Assembly (NCBI GenBank): GCA_029265995.1
Contig: JAJUFM010000016.1
Span: forward strand, 1 to 37,215
Length of the DNA stretch: 37,215 bases
Source: Rhodospirillaceae bacterium
GTDB taxonomy: Bacteria > Pseudomonadota > Alphaproteobacteria > Kiloniellales > DSM-21159
Direction of reading: 5' to 3'
Shown: one piece after another, positions 8,887 through 17,524 of the stretch
Position numbering within the stretch: the stretch's first letter is position 1
Layout of the letters: the number at the start of each line of letters is the position of its first letter
Position numbers and translations under genes: made by a program
Notes under the pieces: generated by a model
Told to the model about the DNA's origin: nothing
What the model saw: the letters and a program-made list of their open reading frames with translations, nothing else
Databases searched by the model: none

Positions 8887-9840
8887 GTGTCCACAACCAT
8901 CGAGAACCGCAGGAGAGTAGCCGCGCGTTCGGGAACGCCAATCCTGTCGCGCCTGTCCGAAAGCCGGAACGGGCTCGGCCTGCTCTTCATGCTGCCGGCA
9001 GCGGTCTTTCTTCTGTGCTTCCTGACCTATCCGCTCGGGCTCGGCATCTGGCTGGGCTTCACCGACACCTCCATCGGTCGCTCCGGTATTTTCATCGGTC
9101 TCGAGAATTACGAGTGGCTCTGGCACGACTCCGTCTTCTGGCTGTCGGTATTCAATACCCTGCTCTACACCTCCGTCGCCTCGGTCCTGAAGTTCATCCT
9201 GGGGCTGTGGCTGGCGCTCATCCTGAATGAGCATCTGCCCTTCAAGAACCTCTTTCGCGCGATCATTCTCCTGCCGTGGGTGGTTCCCACGGTGCTGTCC
9301 GCCTTGGCCTTCTGGTGGATCTTCGATTCCCAATTCTCCATCATTTCCTGGGTGTTAATGGAGTGGGGGCTGATCGAGCGGCCGATCAACTTCCTGGGTG
9401 ACCCGAACAACGCGCGGGCTTCGGTCATTGCCGCCAACGTCTGGCGCGGCATTCCCTTTGTCGCCATTTGCCTGCTGGCCGGACTACAAACGATCCCGCA
9501 GTCGCTGCATGAAGCGGCCGCGCTGGACGGGGCCAGTTCCTGGCAGCGCTTCCGCTACGTGACGCTGCCGCTGCTCACCCCGATCATCGCCGTGGTGATG
9601 ACCTTCTCGGTGCTCTTCACCTTCACCGACTTCCAGCTGATCTATGTGCTGACCCGCGGCGGACCGGTGAACGCCACCCACCTGATGGCGACGCTGTCGT
9701 TCCAGCGCGCTATACCGGGCGGCCAGCTCGGTGAGGGCGCCGCTATCGCCGTGGCCATGATTCCCTTCCTGCTAGGGGCCATCCTGTTCAGCTTCTTCGG
9801 CCTGCAACGGCGAAAGTGGCAGCAGGGCAGCGCGGACTGA
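8887..9840 (+). CDS. CUT1 sugar ABC importer, permease 1 (MalF/UgpA type)
   Basis: 317 residues, GTG start at 8887 with GGAG about ten bases upstream. About six hydrophobic segments are visible, starting with LGLLFMLPAAVFLLCFLTYPLGLGIWLGFTD, the usual first helix of UgpA-type permeases. The cytoplasmic EAA loop that docks on the ATPase reads EAAALDGASSWQRFRYVTLP. It would pair with the next gene product as the transmembrane heterodimer. Only 10 bp separate its stop from the next start. Confidence 0.93.
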   Translation: MSTTIENRRRVAARSGTPILSRLSESRNGLGLLFMLPAAVFLLCFLTYPLGLGIWLGFTDTSIGRSGIFIGLENYEWLWHDSVFWLSVFNTLLYTSVASVLKFILGLWLALILNEHLPFKNLFRAIILLPWVVPTVLSALAFWWIFDSQFSIISWVLMEWGLIERPINFLGDPNNARASVIAANVWRGIPFVAICLLAGLQTIPQSLHEAAALDGASSWQRFRYVTLPLLTPIIAVVMTFSVLFTFTDFQLIYVLTRGGPVNATHLMATLSFQRAIPGGQLGEGAAIAVAMIPFLLGAILFSFFGLQRRKWQQGSAD

Positions 9841-9850
9841 GGATATAGCG

Positions 9851-10747
9851 ATGACCGATCAAGCAATCGCGACGAAAACCGCAACCGACGACATCGCCGG
9901 CCTGGATCAGCACGACACGCTGATGCGCCGCCTCGTGGTGATCTACCTCCCGCTTTTCGTCTTCGTGTTCGTGCTGCTCTTCCCCTTCTACTGGATGGCC
10001 ATCACGGCGATTAAGCCGAACCATCAGCTCACCAACTACCAGGACTACAGCCCCTTCTGGGTTATCCGCCCGACGCTGGAGCACATTCGCTATCTCCTCT
10101 TCGATACCTCCTATCCGGGCTGGCTGTGGAACACGATGATCGTGTCCATCTTCTCGACCATTATTTCCTTGGCAGCCTCGATCTTCGCCGCCTACGCGAT
10201 CGAGCGCATCCGCTTCAGTGGGGCCCGGGTGACCGGGATGATGATTTTCCTCGCCTATCTCGTGCCGCCCTCGATCCTCTTCATCCCCCTCGCCTTCATA
10301 GTCTTTCAGGTCGGCATCTATGACACCCGACTGGCGCTGATCCTTACCTATCCGACCTTTCTGATCCCCTTCTGCACCTGGCTCCTCATGGGCTACTTCC
10401 GCTCCATTCCCTTCGAGCTGGAGGAAAGCGCGCTGGTGGATGGAGCAACCCGCTGGCAAATCTTGACCAAGATTGTCCTGCCGCTGGCGGTGCCTGGTCT
10501 GATCTCCGCTGGCATCTTCGCCTTCACCCTGTCGTGGAACGAGTTCATCTACGCCCTGACCTTCATTTCCTCGTCGGAGAACAAGACGGTGCCGGTCGGC
10601 GTGCTGACGGAGCTTGTCCGCGGCGACGTTTATGAATGGGGCGCCCTGATGTCAGGGGCGTTGATCGGCTCCCTACCCGTGGTCATCCTCTATTCCTTCT
10701 TCGTCGACTACTATGTCTCCTCGATGACCGGTGCGGTGAAGGAATAA
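9851..10747 (+). CDS. CUT1 sugar ABC importer, permease 2 (MalG/UgpE type)
   Basis: 298 residues from ATG 9851, with GAGG eight bases upstream. It has a long cytoplasmic N-terminus, then about six helices beginning VVIYLPLFVFVFVLLFPFYWM, and a FYWM-AITAIKP segment typical of MalG-type permeases. The EAA loop is EESALVDGATRWQILTKIVLP, with Ser in place of the second Ala. Last gene of the importer operon. Confidence 0.93.
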   Translation: MTDQAIATKTATDDIAGLDQHDTLMRRLVVIYLPLFVFVFVLLFPFYWMAITAIKPNHQLTNYQDYSPFWVIRPTLEHIRYLLFDTSYPGWLWNTMIVSIFSTIISLAASIFAAYAIERIRFSGARVTGMMIFLAYLVPPSILFIPLAFIVFQVGIYDTRLALILTYPTFLIPFCTWLLMGYFRSIPFELEESALVDGATRWQILTKIVLPLAVPGLISAGIFAFTLSWNEFIYALTFISSSENKTVPVGVLTELVRGDVYEWGALMSGALIGSLPVVILYSFFVDYYVSSMTGAVKE

Positions 10748-10835
10748 GTTTCGGCTCATCGCCCTTCGCTTCAGGCCACCGCCGGTCAAGGTAAGGAGGA
10801 TCCGGTTCAGCCCGCCGTAGCTGGGGGAGGCAGCC

Positions 10836-12029
10836 TTGGCAAAGACGACGGCCCAGATCCTTCGCGATTACCGCGGGCCGGCTCTTTTCAGCTTCGGCTT
10901 CCGCCCCTTCTTCCTGCTCGCCGCGCTCTGGGCGGCCGTGGCCATGCCGCTTTGGATCCTCTCCTTCCTCAAACCCGGCGCCGGCCTGGGATTGGTCCTC
11001 ACCACCGACTGGCACGTGCATGAGATGCTGTTTGGCTACACCGGCGCCGTCATCGTCGGCTACATGACGGTGGCCGGCGCGAACTGGACCGGGCACTACC
11101 CGGTTGCAGGACGGCCGCTCGTCCTGCTGGCGGTACTTTGGCTGGCGGGACGGGCGGCAATGCTTGCCTACGGCGTGCTGGGCCCGATCGCGGCGGCCAT
11201 CGACGCGACCTTCCTATTGCTCTTTGCGCTAGCACTCTGGCGAGAGCAGCTTGCTGCCAGCACCTGGCGGGGCCTTCCGCCCACCGTCATCATTTCACTG
11301 CTGGCCCTCGCCAACATCGGCTTTCACACCAAGGCAATCCTGCCGGATCTCGGCGCCGCGGCCGAGCGCGCCGCAATCGGCCTCATCACCTTCCTCATCG
11401 CCCTGATCGGAGGCCGCCTGGTTCCGAGCTTCACACGCAATTGGATCGCCCGGCACAAACTCACTGCCGAACCGGCACCCTACGGTCCGCTCGACACAGG
11501 TGCCCTCGCGGTAACCGGAGCCGCAACGCTAGCATGGACGCTCCTTCCCTTTTCCACCTTAAGCGGAGCCTTGTTGACGATCGCGGGCCTGGGACTTCTG
11601 ATCCGTCTCAGCCGCTGGCGAGGATGGAGCGTCAGGGGCGAAGCGATGGTGCTTGTGCTGCATCTTGGCTACTTCTGGTGTGGGCTCGGCCTCTTACTCC
11701 TAGGGGCATCGATCCTGGCGCCGGCTGAGGTACCCACCAGTGCGGCCATCCACGCGCTGACGGCAGGGGCGGTGGGCGTCATGACGCTCGCGGTCATGAC
11801 TCGCACGAGCCGTAGTCACACAGGACGTGTGCGCCAAGCCGATGGGGCCACCCTGTGGATTTACATCCTGGCGAATGCCGCCGCCGCTCTGCGCCTTGTC
11901 GCGGCCTTTGCCCCTTCTCTCTACTCGGGACTACTAGTGGCGGCGGCGATCTGCTGGTCGCTCGCCTTCGGCCTCTTCGTGCTGTCTTACGGACCGATGC
12001 TGCTTCGCCCCCGCGCCCGCAAGGCATGA
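10836..12029 (+). CDS. nnrS: NnrS family membrane haem protein (nitric-oxide response)
   Basis: 397 residues with about twelve hydrophobic segments. The start is TTG at 10836: GGGGGAGG lies five bases upstream, and the conserved FGFRPFF block (20-26) is too near the N-terminus for any later Met. WHVHEMLFGY (59-68) and the later FHTKAILPDL and GGRLVPSFTRNW blocks are family marks; the histidines are thought to bind haem and copper. NnrS lessens nitric-oxide stress and is often encoded with denitrification genes, though no nitrite or NO reductase lies here. No FNR/Nnr-type box was found in the 88-bp gap upstream. It is followed 80 bp later by a TauE-like gene. Confidence 0.93.
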   Translation: MAKTTAQILRDYRGPALFSFGFRPFFLLAALWAAVAMPLWILSFLKPGAGLGLVLTTDWHVHEMLFGYTGAVIVGYMTVAGANWTGHYPVAGRPLVLLAVLWLAGRAAMLAYGVLGPIAAAIDATFLLLFALALWREQLAASTWRGLPPTVIISLLALANIGFHTKAILPDLGAAAERAAIGLITFLIALIGGRLVPSFTRNWIARHKLTAEPAPYGPLDTGALAVTGAATLAWTLLPFSTLSGALLTIAGLGLLIRLSRWRGWSVRGEAMVLVLHLGYFWCGLGLLLLGASILAPAEVPTSAAIHALTAGAVGVMTLAVMTRTSRSHTGRVRQADGATLWIYILANAAAALRLVAAFAPSLYSGLLVAAAICWSLAFGLFVLSYGPMLLRPRARKA

Positions 12030-12109
12030 GCCGCTACATGAACCTGCCTTGAATATCAGTCAGAGGCGAGGAAGGTGACTGACCTCAACTTTAGCGCTAT
12101 GCCTGCTGT

Positions 12110-12859
12110 ATGCTCGACCTGCCACTTTCCACGCTTGGCGTAATCACGGCGACCTTCTTTGTCGCCGGCGTCGTCAAAGGCGTAGTCGGCATGGGCTTGC
12201 CAACCCTCGCCATGGGCGTGCTGGGCGCCCTCATCTCTCCGCTGGTAGCGGCAAGCCTGCTGCTCGTCCCCTCCTGCGTCACCAATATCTGGCAGCTGCT
12301 GGCCGGGCCCAGCTTCCGCCCCCTGCTGCGGCGGCTATGGCCAATGATGGTCGCGATCTTCATCGGAACTCTTCTAGGCGCCTCCTGGATCGCCAGTGGC
12401 GATACCCGCCTAACGACCGCGGCTCTGGGCGCTGCGCTTGTGCTTTATGCAAGCTATACGCTCTTCGCCCGACAACTCAGCGTGCCGGCTTCCATGGAAA
12501 CCTGGCTTTCGCCGGTGATCGGGGCGACCACCGGCACGATTGCCGGGGGTACCGGTATCTTCGTCATACCCGCCGTGCCCTATCTACAGGCGCTGGGCTT
12601 TGGCAAGGGGGACCTGGTGCAGGCCCTGGGCCTCTCCTTCACCGTCTCGACGATCGCCCTGGCCGTGGGCCTCGGCGCCCACAGCGCCATCGACAGGGAT
12701 ATCCTCTCCCTCTCTAGTCTTGCCATCCTGCCGGCCCTCGCAGGCATGTGGGCCGGTCAGCGCATCCGCAACAAGATCAGCCCGCCCGCGTTCCGCCGCG
12801 GGTTCCTCATCTGTCTGCTTCTTCTGGGGTTGGAGATGTTGTCGCGTCTGTTCCGGTGA
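12110..12859 (+). CDS. TauE/SafE family (sulfite exporter-like) membrane permease
   Basis: 249 residues, ATG 12110. Two similar halves, each with about four helices, and the Gly-rich helix starts typical of the family: FVAGVVKGVVGMGLPTLAMG (first half) and IGATTGTIAGGTGIFVIPAVPYLQALG (second half). The family moves small sulfur-containing anions such as sulfite or sulfoacetate, usually outward, but many members are unassigned, so the substrate is open. The gene follows nnrS in the same direction and converges on the CopD-like gene with a 26-bp gap. Confidence 0.9.
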   Translation: MLDLPLSTLGVITATFFVAGVVKGVVGMGLPTLAMGVLGALISPLVAASLLLVPSCVTNIWQLLAGPSFRPLLRRLWPMMVAIFIGTLLGASWIASGDTRLTTAALGAALVLYASYTLFARQLSVPASMETWLSPVIGATTGTIAGGTGIFVIPAVPYLQALGFGKGDLVQALGLSFTVSTIALAVGLGAHSAIDRDILSLSSLAILPALAGMWAGQRIRNKISPPAFRRGFLICLLLLGLEMLSRLFR

Positions 12860-12885
12860 GGCTGAGCGGCACAGCTGCCTCTACG

Positions 12886-13326
12886 CTACCAGGATACCTC
12901 GAACATCGCCTGCGCCAGAATGACGATCAGAACAAGATGGGCGATGACGCTCGCGTGAATGACGCGGACCCTGAAGGCGGTCAGGCGCCCGCGAGCTCCC
13001 AATATCACCGCCGTGATAAAGTGCAGGAGCACACTGCTCGCTAGCAGGATCTTGATCGTGAGAAGCGTCGCAAAACCGCTTTCAAGCGGATGCGCAAGAA
13101 GATCGCGGTAGCTCCACGCCAAGGCGATTCCCGCGCCGTAAAGAACCGCAAGAACGAAAGGCATCAGGTGCCGCAGGCGCCGCGCGACCTGAGCTTCCAC
13201 CGGAAGCATGGCCTTGCGTCCCAGCGATTTGCCTACGGCGGCCAGCACGAAAACTTCGAAAAATACGCTGCCGGCAAATGCGATCGCGGCCAGGAGATGC
13301 AGTGTGACGAGGAGAAGGTGGCTCAT
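12886..13326 (-). CDS. Four-helix CopD-like / cytochrome-b-like membrane protein
   Basis: 146 residues with four hydrophobic segments (about 4-30, 53-72, 85-108 and 121-142). His10 lies in the first helix, and further His residues lie in helices 3 and 4 (LLHFITAVIL, VIHASVIAHL), a pattern seen in small CopD-like proteins that may bind copper or haem. Its ATG overlaps the upstream stop in an ATGA arrangement, so translation is coupled to the 119-aa gene. The family assignment is by pattern only. With nnrS across the convergent gap, a role in redox or NO stress is possible but unproven. Confidence 0.7.
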   Translation of the reverse strand: MSHLLLVTLHLLAAIAFAGSVFFEVFVLAAVGKSLGRKAMLPVEAQVARRLRHLMPFVLAVLYGAGIALAWSYRDLLAHPLESGFATLLTIKILLASSVLLHFITAVILGARGRLTAFRVRVIHASVIAHLVLIVILAQAMFEVSW

Positions 13327-13682
13327 GAACGCGCCACTTCCCCGTCGCTCCCACCGTAATACCCGCGGGCGCGCCGAAGCTCAGTAGCGTGAAAGGCGGC
13401 AGCTTCCGGGCCGTTCGGATCGCCAGAAAAGAGGCCAAGGTCCCGCGCCTTGAGAAAGAACCCTCGCGCGGGCAGCCCTTCCCCCAGCCGACTTACACAA
13501 AAGGCTGCGACCAGAGGACGTCCTGCGGATGCATCCTCGGTCATCAGGATCTCGAGTGCTTCCGCGACGCGCCGGATCGTGCCCGGAGGTCGCAAGGAGA
13601 GACGTTCTGCCAGCTGGCGGTATGTCGCAAGGCTTCCCGCCCGCGCTTGTTCCAGCAGTATCTTCCTGAGGCAGTCCGTCAC
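13323..13682 (-). CDS. Unrecognised 119-aa protein, winged-helix/MGMT-C-terminus-like
   Basis: The GTG start at 13682 is supported by GGAGGAG four bases upstream. Residues 16-50 (LATYRQLAERLSL, then IRRVAEALEILMTED) recall the helix-turn-helix part of O6-methylguanine methyltransferase-like proteins (TYGQLA, then AVGxAL), and residues 55-78 (GRPLVAAFCVSRLGEGLPARGFF) sit where their active site would be. The catalytic PCHR motif is absent, so it is not an active alkyltransferase of the usual kind. A Cys in AFCVSR is the only candidate. It is coupled to the following membrane protein. I do not recognise a named family. Confidence 0.68.
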   Translation of the reverse strand: MTDCLRKILLEQARAGSLATYRQLAERLSLRPPGTIRRVAEALEILMTEDASAGRPLVAAFCVSRLGEGLPARGFFLKARDLGLFSGDPNGPEAAAFHATELRRARGYYGGSDGEVARS

Positions 13683-13818
13683 GTCGCTCCTCCATTCGGG
13701 TTAGGACCTTGATATAGGGATCGCCTTCATCGGCCTCTTTGAGGCAGAGCAACTCCAGTCGACAAGACGTAGGCGACTGGACCGCCACTATCTCAGGGAC
13801 CTCCCAGGCTGTGACGAT

Positions 13819-15468
13819 CTACGGCAGGAGCGCCGCCTCGCCCCCTTCTGCCGCAATCTCCGGCAGCTGGCGTACACGGTCGGTCACGTCGTGGAAGTCG
13901 TAAAGATGTCGATCGTCCGGAGACACAAAGGTGCGTTCCGTGAGGATTTCGAAGTCTGTCCCGAACAGCGCGTTGAAGATCACGCGAAAGCTGTTGACGG
14001 GAGAAATCTCCTCATTCAGCTGCTCATACTGCCCGTCCGGAAGGTAGTAGGCATTGAGGATCGCCGTCTTGATCCTTAGCTGCTCGTTCGGCAACTCTTG
14101 CCACGGTACCTTGGGATCCCGCCCTTCCGGGAAAGGCCCTTCGTCTGCGTGTATCAGGATCACGGGCTCAGCGCGCCCTTCCGCCAGGAGGTGGCTCACG
14201 AGCTCTTCGATGATCCGGCTCGCGAAGCGGGCCTGGTCGATATACCCCTGCCGAGAGCCCCTCTGCTGGGATTGCAGCTGCGTCAGGCATTCTCCGTCCG
14301 CCGAAAAGTTGTAGGGCCCGTGAGGCAGGAGAATGTGAGCAAAGACGTAGACCGGGCGTTCACGCTCGCCGAGCGCCTTGATCTCCTCCAGCTGTGGCCG
14401 AATGCGCTGGCATTGGGCATTGTCCCAGTCGAGGCGCATGGTCAGCGGGCTGTCCGGCAAGGCATGGAAGATCGGCCGCAGCATCGTTCGCCGCAGGTAA
14501 AGCATGTTGAACTCGCTGAAGCCGTGCGGTCGGTTTTCATCAGCGACGGGATTGCGGAAGGTACCGGTCCACCAGGAGCCGAACTGGAGAAAGTCGTAGC
14601 CACGCGCCTTGAGGAAGCGGGCCACCCGGTGGTCCCCAAGCATCCGGTGCACCGGCTGCCAATTATTGCCCGCGACCTCCTGAGCCTCTGCCAGCAGGTC
14701 CAGGTAATCCATGTAGAAGGTCGAGGCCAGGGAGTGCGCCGTGCGGTGGTAATTGGAGAAGCTATGGTCGGCCACATAGAAGCCCCGCTCCTCCAGTAAC
14801 TCCAGCGTAGCGGCAATATCTAGCTCGTAATGCTCCGCGAGAACGTCGGCCGAGGTGAAGCGGTCAAAGACAAAGTGGTAGATGTCCGGCGGGCGCGGCC
14901 GCGACTCTCCCTCCGATGGGGACGGGGCCGTCGGCAACACTGCGGCCGCCTGCTCGGGATCATAGATCAGACGATCGTCACCATGACGCCATTCGTAAGC
15001 CACTGCCTGCCAGGCGGGTGTCACGAAGAGAACCAGCGCAATGGCGTTCAGGACCAGGTTGGCAACCCTGATCAGCGGCGCCGGCAGGTAAAGTGTCACC
15101 AGGCTGAAGAGCCCAAGGAGCGCCAGCGCCACCGGAAGGGAGCGTAAGAGAGAATAACCGCCCCCCAGCATGTCGTTCACGACGCCGAAGAGATCCACAT
15201 AGAAGAGACAGCCAACGATCCAGATGCTCGCGACCACAGCGGCGCGCGCATCGAGGCGACGACGCGCGGCGGCTGCAAGCAAGTAGACCAAGACCGCAAA
15301 GGCCAAGACGGCAGCCAAGGCGGGCGCAGCGTGAAAGAAGGTGACCTGATTCAGGCTGTTCGCCATCAGCGCCAGTACAGACGCGAGCGCGAAGAGGAAT
15401 GGGTGCAGCGGCCAGCTGCCATCTGTCCAGGACGACGTTCGCGCTCCCGCTCGCTGATCTTGTTTCAC
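13819..15468 (-). CDS. Membrane-anchored sulfatase/phosphoglycerol-transferase-like protein
   Basis: 549 residues. About five transmembrane helices (residues 23-155) are followed by an alkaline-phosphatase-superfamily domain facing the periplasm. Metal-site motifs visible: DIYHFVFDRFTSADVL (Asp202, with Thr205/Ser206 as the nucleophile region), ILLPHGPYNF (His383) and ILIHADEGPFP (His440, Asp442, Glu443). The layout is that of LtaS/OpgB-like enzymes, which move phosphoglycerol or phosphoethanolamine groups, but no substrate can be inferred. The nucleophile is less clear than in classic sulfatases. It is divergent from the YLDxGTGS and methyltransferase genes, an arrangement that suggests one functional module. 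Confidence 0.85.
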   Translation of the reverse strand: MKQDQRAGARTSSWTDGSWPLHPFLFALASVLALMANSLNQVTFFHAAPALAAVLAFAVLVYLLAAAARRRLDARAAVVASIWIVGCLFYVDLFGVVNDMLGGGYSLLRSLPVALALLGLFSLVTLYLPAPLIRVANLVLNAIALVLFVTPAWQAVAYEWRHGDDRLIYDPEQAAAVLPTAPSPSEGESRPRPPDIYHFVFDRFTSADVLAEHYELDIAATLELLEERGFYVADHSFSNYHRTAHSLASTFYMDYLDLLAEAQEVAGNNWQPVHRMLGDHRVARFLKARGYDFLQFGSWWTGTFRNPVADENRPHGFSEFNMLYLRRTMLRPIFHALPDSPLTMRLDWDNAQCQRIRPQLEEIKALGERERPVYVFAHILLPHGPYNFSADGECLTQLQSQQRGSRQGYIDQARFASRIIEELVSHLLAEGRAEPVILIHADEGPFPEGRDPKVPWQELPNEQLRIKTAILNAYYLPDGQYEQLNEEISPVNSFRVIFNALFGTDFEILTERTFVSPDDRHLYDFHDVTDRVRQLPEIAAEGGEAALLP

Positions 15469-15585
15469 GGCCTTACCAACAGTGAGAGCTCCGGCAAATT
15501 CTTCAAGCGACGGTTAGTCGAGGTAAGGGGGAACCACTCCGTAAGAGGTGGATTTAAAAGAACGTTACGATTATGTGAAGTTCTG

Positions 15586-15622
15586 GTGACGCTCATCTGT
15601 CAAGAGTAGCATCAAGCGTCAC
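15586..15622 (+). promoter_or_regulatory. Inverted repeat in the divergent promoter region
   Basis: GTGACGCT (15586-15593) and its exact complement AGCGTCAC (15615-15622) are 21 bases apart, in the 187-bp divergent gap, ending 33 bp before the YLDxGTGS gene. It may be a two-site operator (half-site centres about 29 bp apart) or an mRNA leader hairpin. No convincing -35/-10 pair was found for either direction. Confidence 0.4.
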
Positions 15623-15655
15623 TCAACCGACAACGCAAACGGAGGGCACCTCTCT

Positions 15656-15925
15656 ATGTGGTTAAAGCTTTCCCTCACCAGGTTCAGCCTGTTCCTTGCG
15701 GCAGTCTTCGTTCTCGCTTCAACCTCTAGCGCCTATGCCTATCTCGATGCCGGAACAGGCAGCATGATACTGCAGCTGCTGCTTGGGGGTGTCGCGGGTA
15801 TCGCCATTGCCGGCAGGCTTTACTGGCACAAGCTTCTGACCTTCCTTGGCATCAGGTCCAACAGCGTTGAATTGGCTGGCCAGGAAGAAGCTCTCCCGGA
15901 AAGCAAGATCGCGGCTGAGAAGTGA
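15656..15925 (+). CDS. Small YLDxGTGS-motif membrane protein
   Basis: 89 residues, ATG 15656 with GGAGGG ten bases upstream. A signal peptide ends at Ala28 (SSAYA). The mature protein begins with YLDAGTGSMILQ, directly followed by a helix (about 37-55) ending in RLYWHKL, then a short charged cytoplasmic tail. Small proteins with a YLDPGTGS start recur next to sulfatase-like and methyltransferase genes in diverse bacteria, and this one has Ala instead of Pro. The function is unknown; the conserved start right after cleavage suggests a periplasm-exposed N-terminus with a binding or recognition role. Its stop overlaps the next GTG by four bases. Confidence 0.82.
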   Translation: MWLKLSLTRFSLFLAAVFVLASTSSAYAYLDAGTGSMILQLLLGGVAGIAIAGRLYWHKLLTFLGIRSNSVELAGQEEALPESKIAAEK

Positions 15926-17382
15926 GCGAGGTTGCTCTACCCGAACCGACGAGGAGCGGTTCTCCTGTCGCAGCGGCTTCAAGCCCCCCCTCCTCGATCG
16001 AGCCCTCCTCTATCGAGTTCGAGCCGGGATCCTACCGCGATCGAAACGGCGCGGTCTTCTATCGCGAAGGCCGCGTCTTCCGACGGCTGAATTCAAGAGC
16101 TCAGGAGAATTGGTCGCTATTGCGCCAGCAGCCCTTTTTCGAAAGGGAGACCGCCGCCGGGCGTATCGTCGCGACCTGGGCGCCGGAAAATGAATTCGGA
16201 CCAGAGGTGCTCGAGCACGAGCGCATTCCCTTTATCTCCTATCCCTATGAATGGGCGTTCGGGATGCTCAAGGATGCAGCGCTGCTGCATCTCGATCTGA
16301 TGCGCGAAGCCTTGCAGGTGGATATGATCCTCAAGGACTCCTCCGCCTACAATGTGCAATGGCGGGGCGTCCATCCAGTCTTCATTGATATACCCTCCTT
16401 CGAGCCCCTGCAGCCTGGCGAACCCTGGATCGGTTACCGCCAGTTCTGCGAGCTGTTCCTCTACCCCCTGATCCTGCAGTCCTACAAATCGGTGGATTTC
16501 CGGCCGTGGCTACGTGGGCGGATCGACGGCATCTCGGCTGAGGAACTAAGAGGCCTCATGTCGACGCGCGATCTGCTGCGCCGCGGGGTGTTGCTTCATG
16601 TCGTGGCGCAAAGCGCTCTGCAGAAGCGCTACTCAGGAAGCAAGAGCAACATGCGGGGAACGTTGGCCGAGGCGGGCTTCGACAAGGCGATGATCCTGCG
16701 CAACGTGGAAAAGCTCAGGCGCCTGATCAGCGGCCTGGAAGTTCCGAGCGGCCGCACCGTCTGGTCCGACTATGATCGAACCCACTCCTATGAAGAGGCC
16801 GACCTGGCGCGAAAGATGGAGTTCGTGCGTCGGGCCGCGGCTACCCGGCGGTGGAAGCTGGCTTGGGACCTGGGCGCCAATACCGGAACCTTCTCCCGCC
16901 TGGTAGAAGCGCATACGGACTATATGGTTGCCATGGATGGCGACTGGAAGGCGGTGGAGAACCTTTATCAGCGCGAGAAGGCGGGAAAAGCATCGCGCTC
17001 GATCCTGCCACTGGTCGTCAATCTGGCCGATCCCTCGCCAAGCCAGGGATGGCTCGGGCTAGAAAGAAAAGATCTCGCCGCCCGCGGACGGCCGGACCTT
17101 ACCCTTTGCCTCGCTCTCGTCCACCACATCGTCATCTCCGCGAACATACCGCTCGCCGATTTCATTCGCTGGCTCGCCAGCCTCGGCACGTCGCTGATCA
17201 TCGAGTTCGTCGGGCGCGACGACGAGATGGTGCAGACGCTGCTGGCCAACAAGGAAGATCAGTACGACGACTACCATCCCGAGGTGTTCCGCGACCTCTT
17301 GGCTGCTCACTTCGACATCCGGGACGAAGAGGACCTCAAGGACGGAAAGCGGCGCATCTACTTCGCGACTGCAAAATCTTAG
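15922..17382 (+). CDS. Large class I SAM-dependent methyltransferase, NoeA-like
   Basis: 486 residues, GTG start overlapping the previous stop (GTGA). The C-terminal part has a Rossmann methyltransferase domain: motif I AWDLGANTGTFS (314-325), the acidic loop VAMDGD (336-341), and a motif IV region reading DLTLCLALVHHI. The N-terminal 300 residues are unusual, with a conserved-looking HLDLMREALQVDMILKDSSAYNVQ and PVFIDIPSFEPL stretch that recalls a kinase-like fold. Overall length and motifs resemble proteins annotated as nodulation protein NoeA-like methyltransferases; this is from memory and moderate. The acceptor is unknown; the partner genes point to an envelope or secreted glycan. Confidence 0.83.
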   Translation: MSEVALPEPTRSGSPVAAASSPPSSIEPSSIEFEPGSYRDRNGAVFYREGRVFRRLNSRAQENWSLLRQQPFFERETAAGRIVATWAPENEFGPEVLEHERIPFISYPYEWAFGMLKDAALLHLDLMREALQVDMILKDSSAYNVQWRGVHPVFIDIPSFEPLQPGEPWIGYRQFCELFLYPLILQSYKSVDFRPWLRGRIDGISAEELRGLMSTRDLLRRGVLLHVVAQSALQKRYSGSKSNMRGTLAEAGFDKAMILRNVEKLRRLISGLEVPSGRTVWSDYDRTHSYEEADLARKMEFVRRAAATRRWKLAWDLGANTGTFSRLVEAHTDYMVAMDGDWKAVENLYQREKAGKASRSILPLVVNLADPSPSQGWLGLERKDLAARGRPDLTLCLALVHHIVISANIPLADFIRWLASLGTSLIIEFVGRDDEMVQTLLANKEDQYDDYHPEVFRDLLAAHFDIRDEEDLKDGKRRIYFATAKS

Positions 17383-17524
17383 CCGCAGCCCCAGCTGCCA
17401 ACACTGCGAGGAGACCGACGGTCGACGCGGCAGTCTAGGGACATTGGCCTGACGGCGGCTGGGGAACGGCTCTTCTTCCAATCGCTTTCTGCACGATCAG
17501 CCGGCGCCCGCCGTGGCGTCGGGC

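Noticed and set aside
17383..17524. Long-range 11-bp imperfect repeat (CCCCAGCTGCC with GGCGGCTGGGG) between convergent genes, as a bidirectional terminator
   Set aside because: The arms are about 55 bases apart with a G-T pair and no T-run in either direction, so chance pairing in GC-rich DNA is likely.
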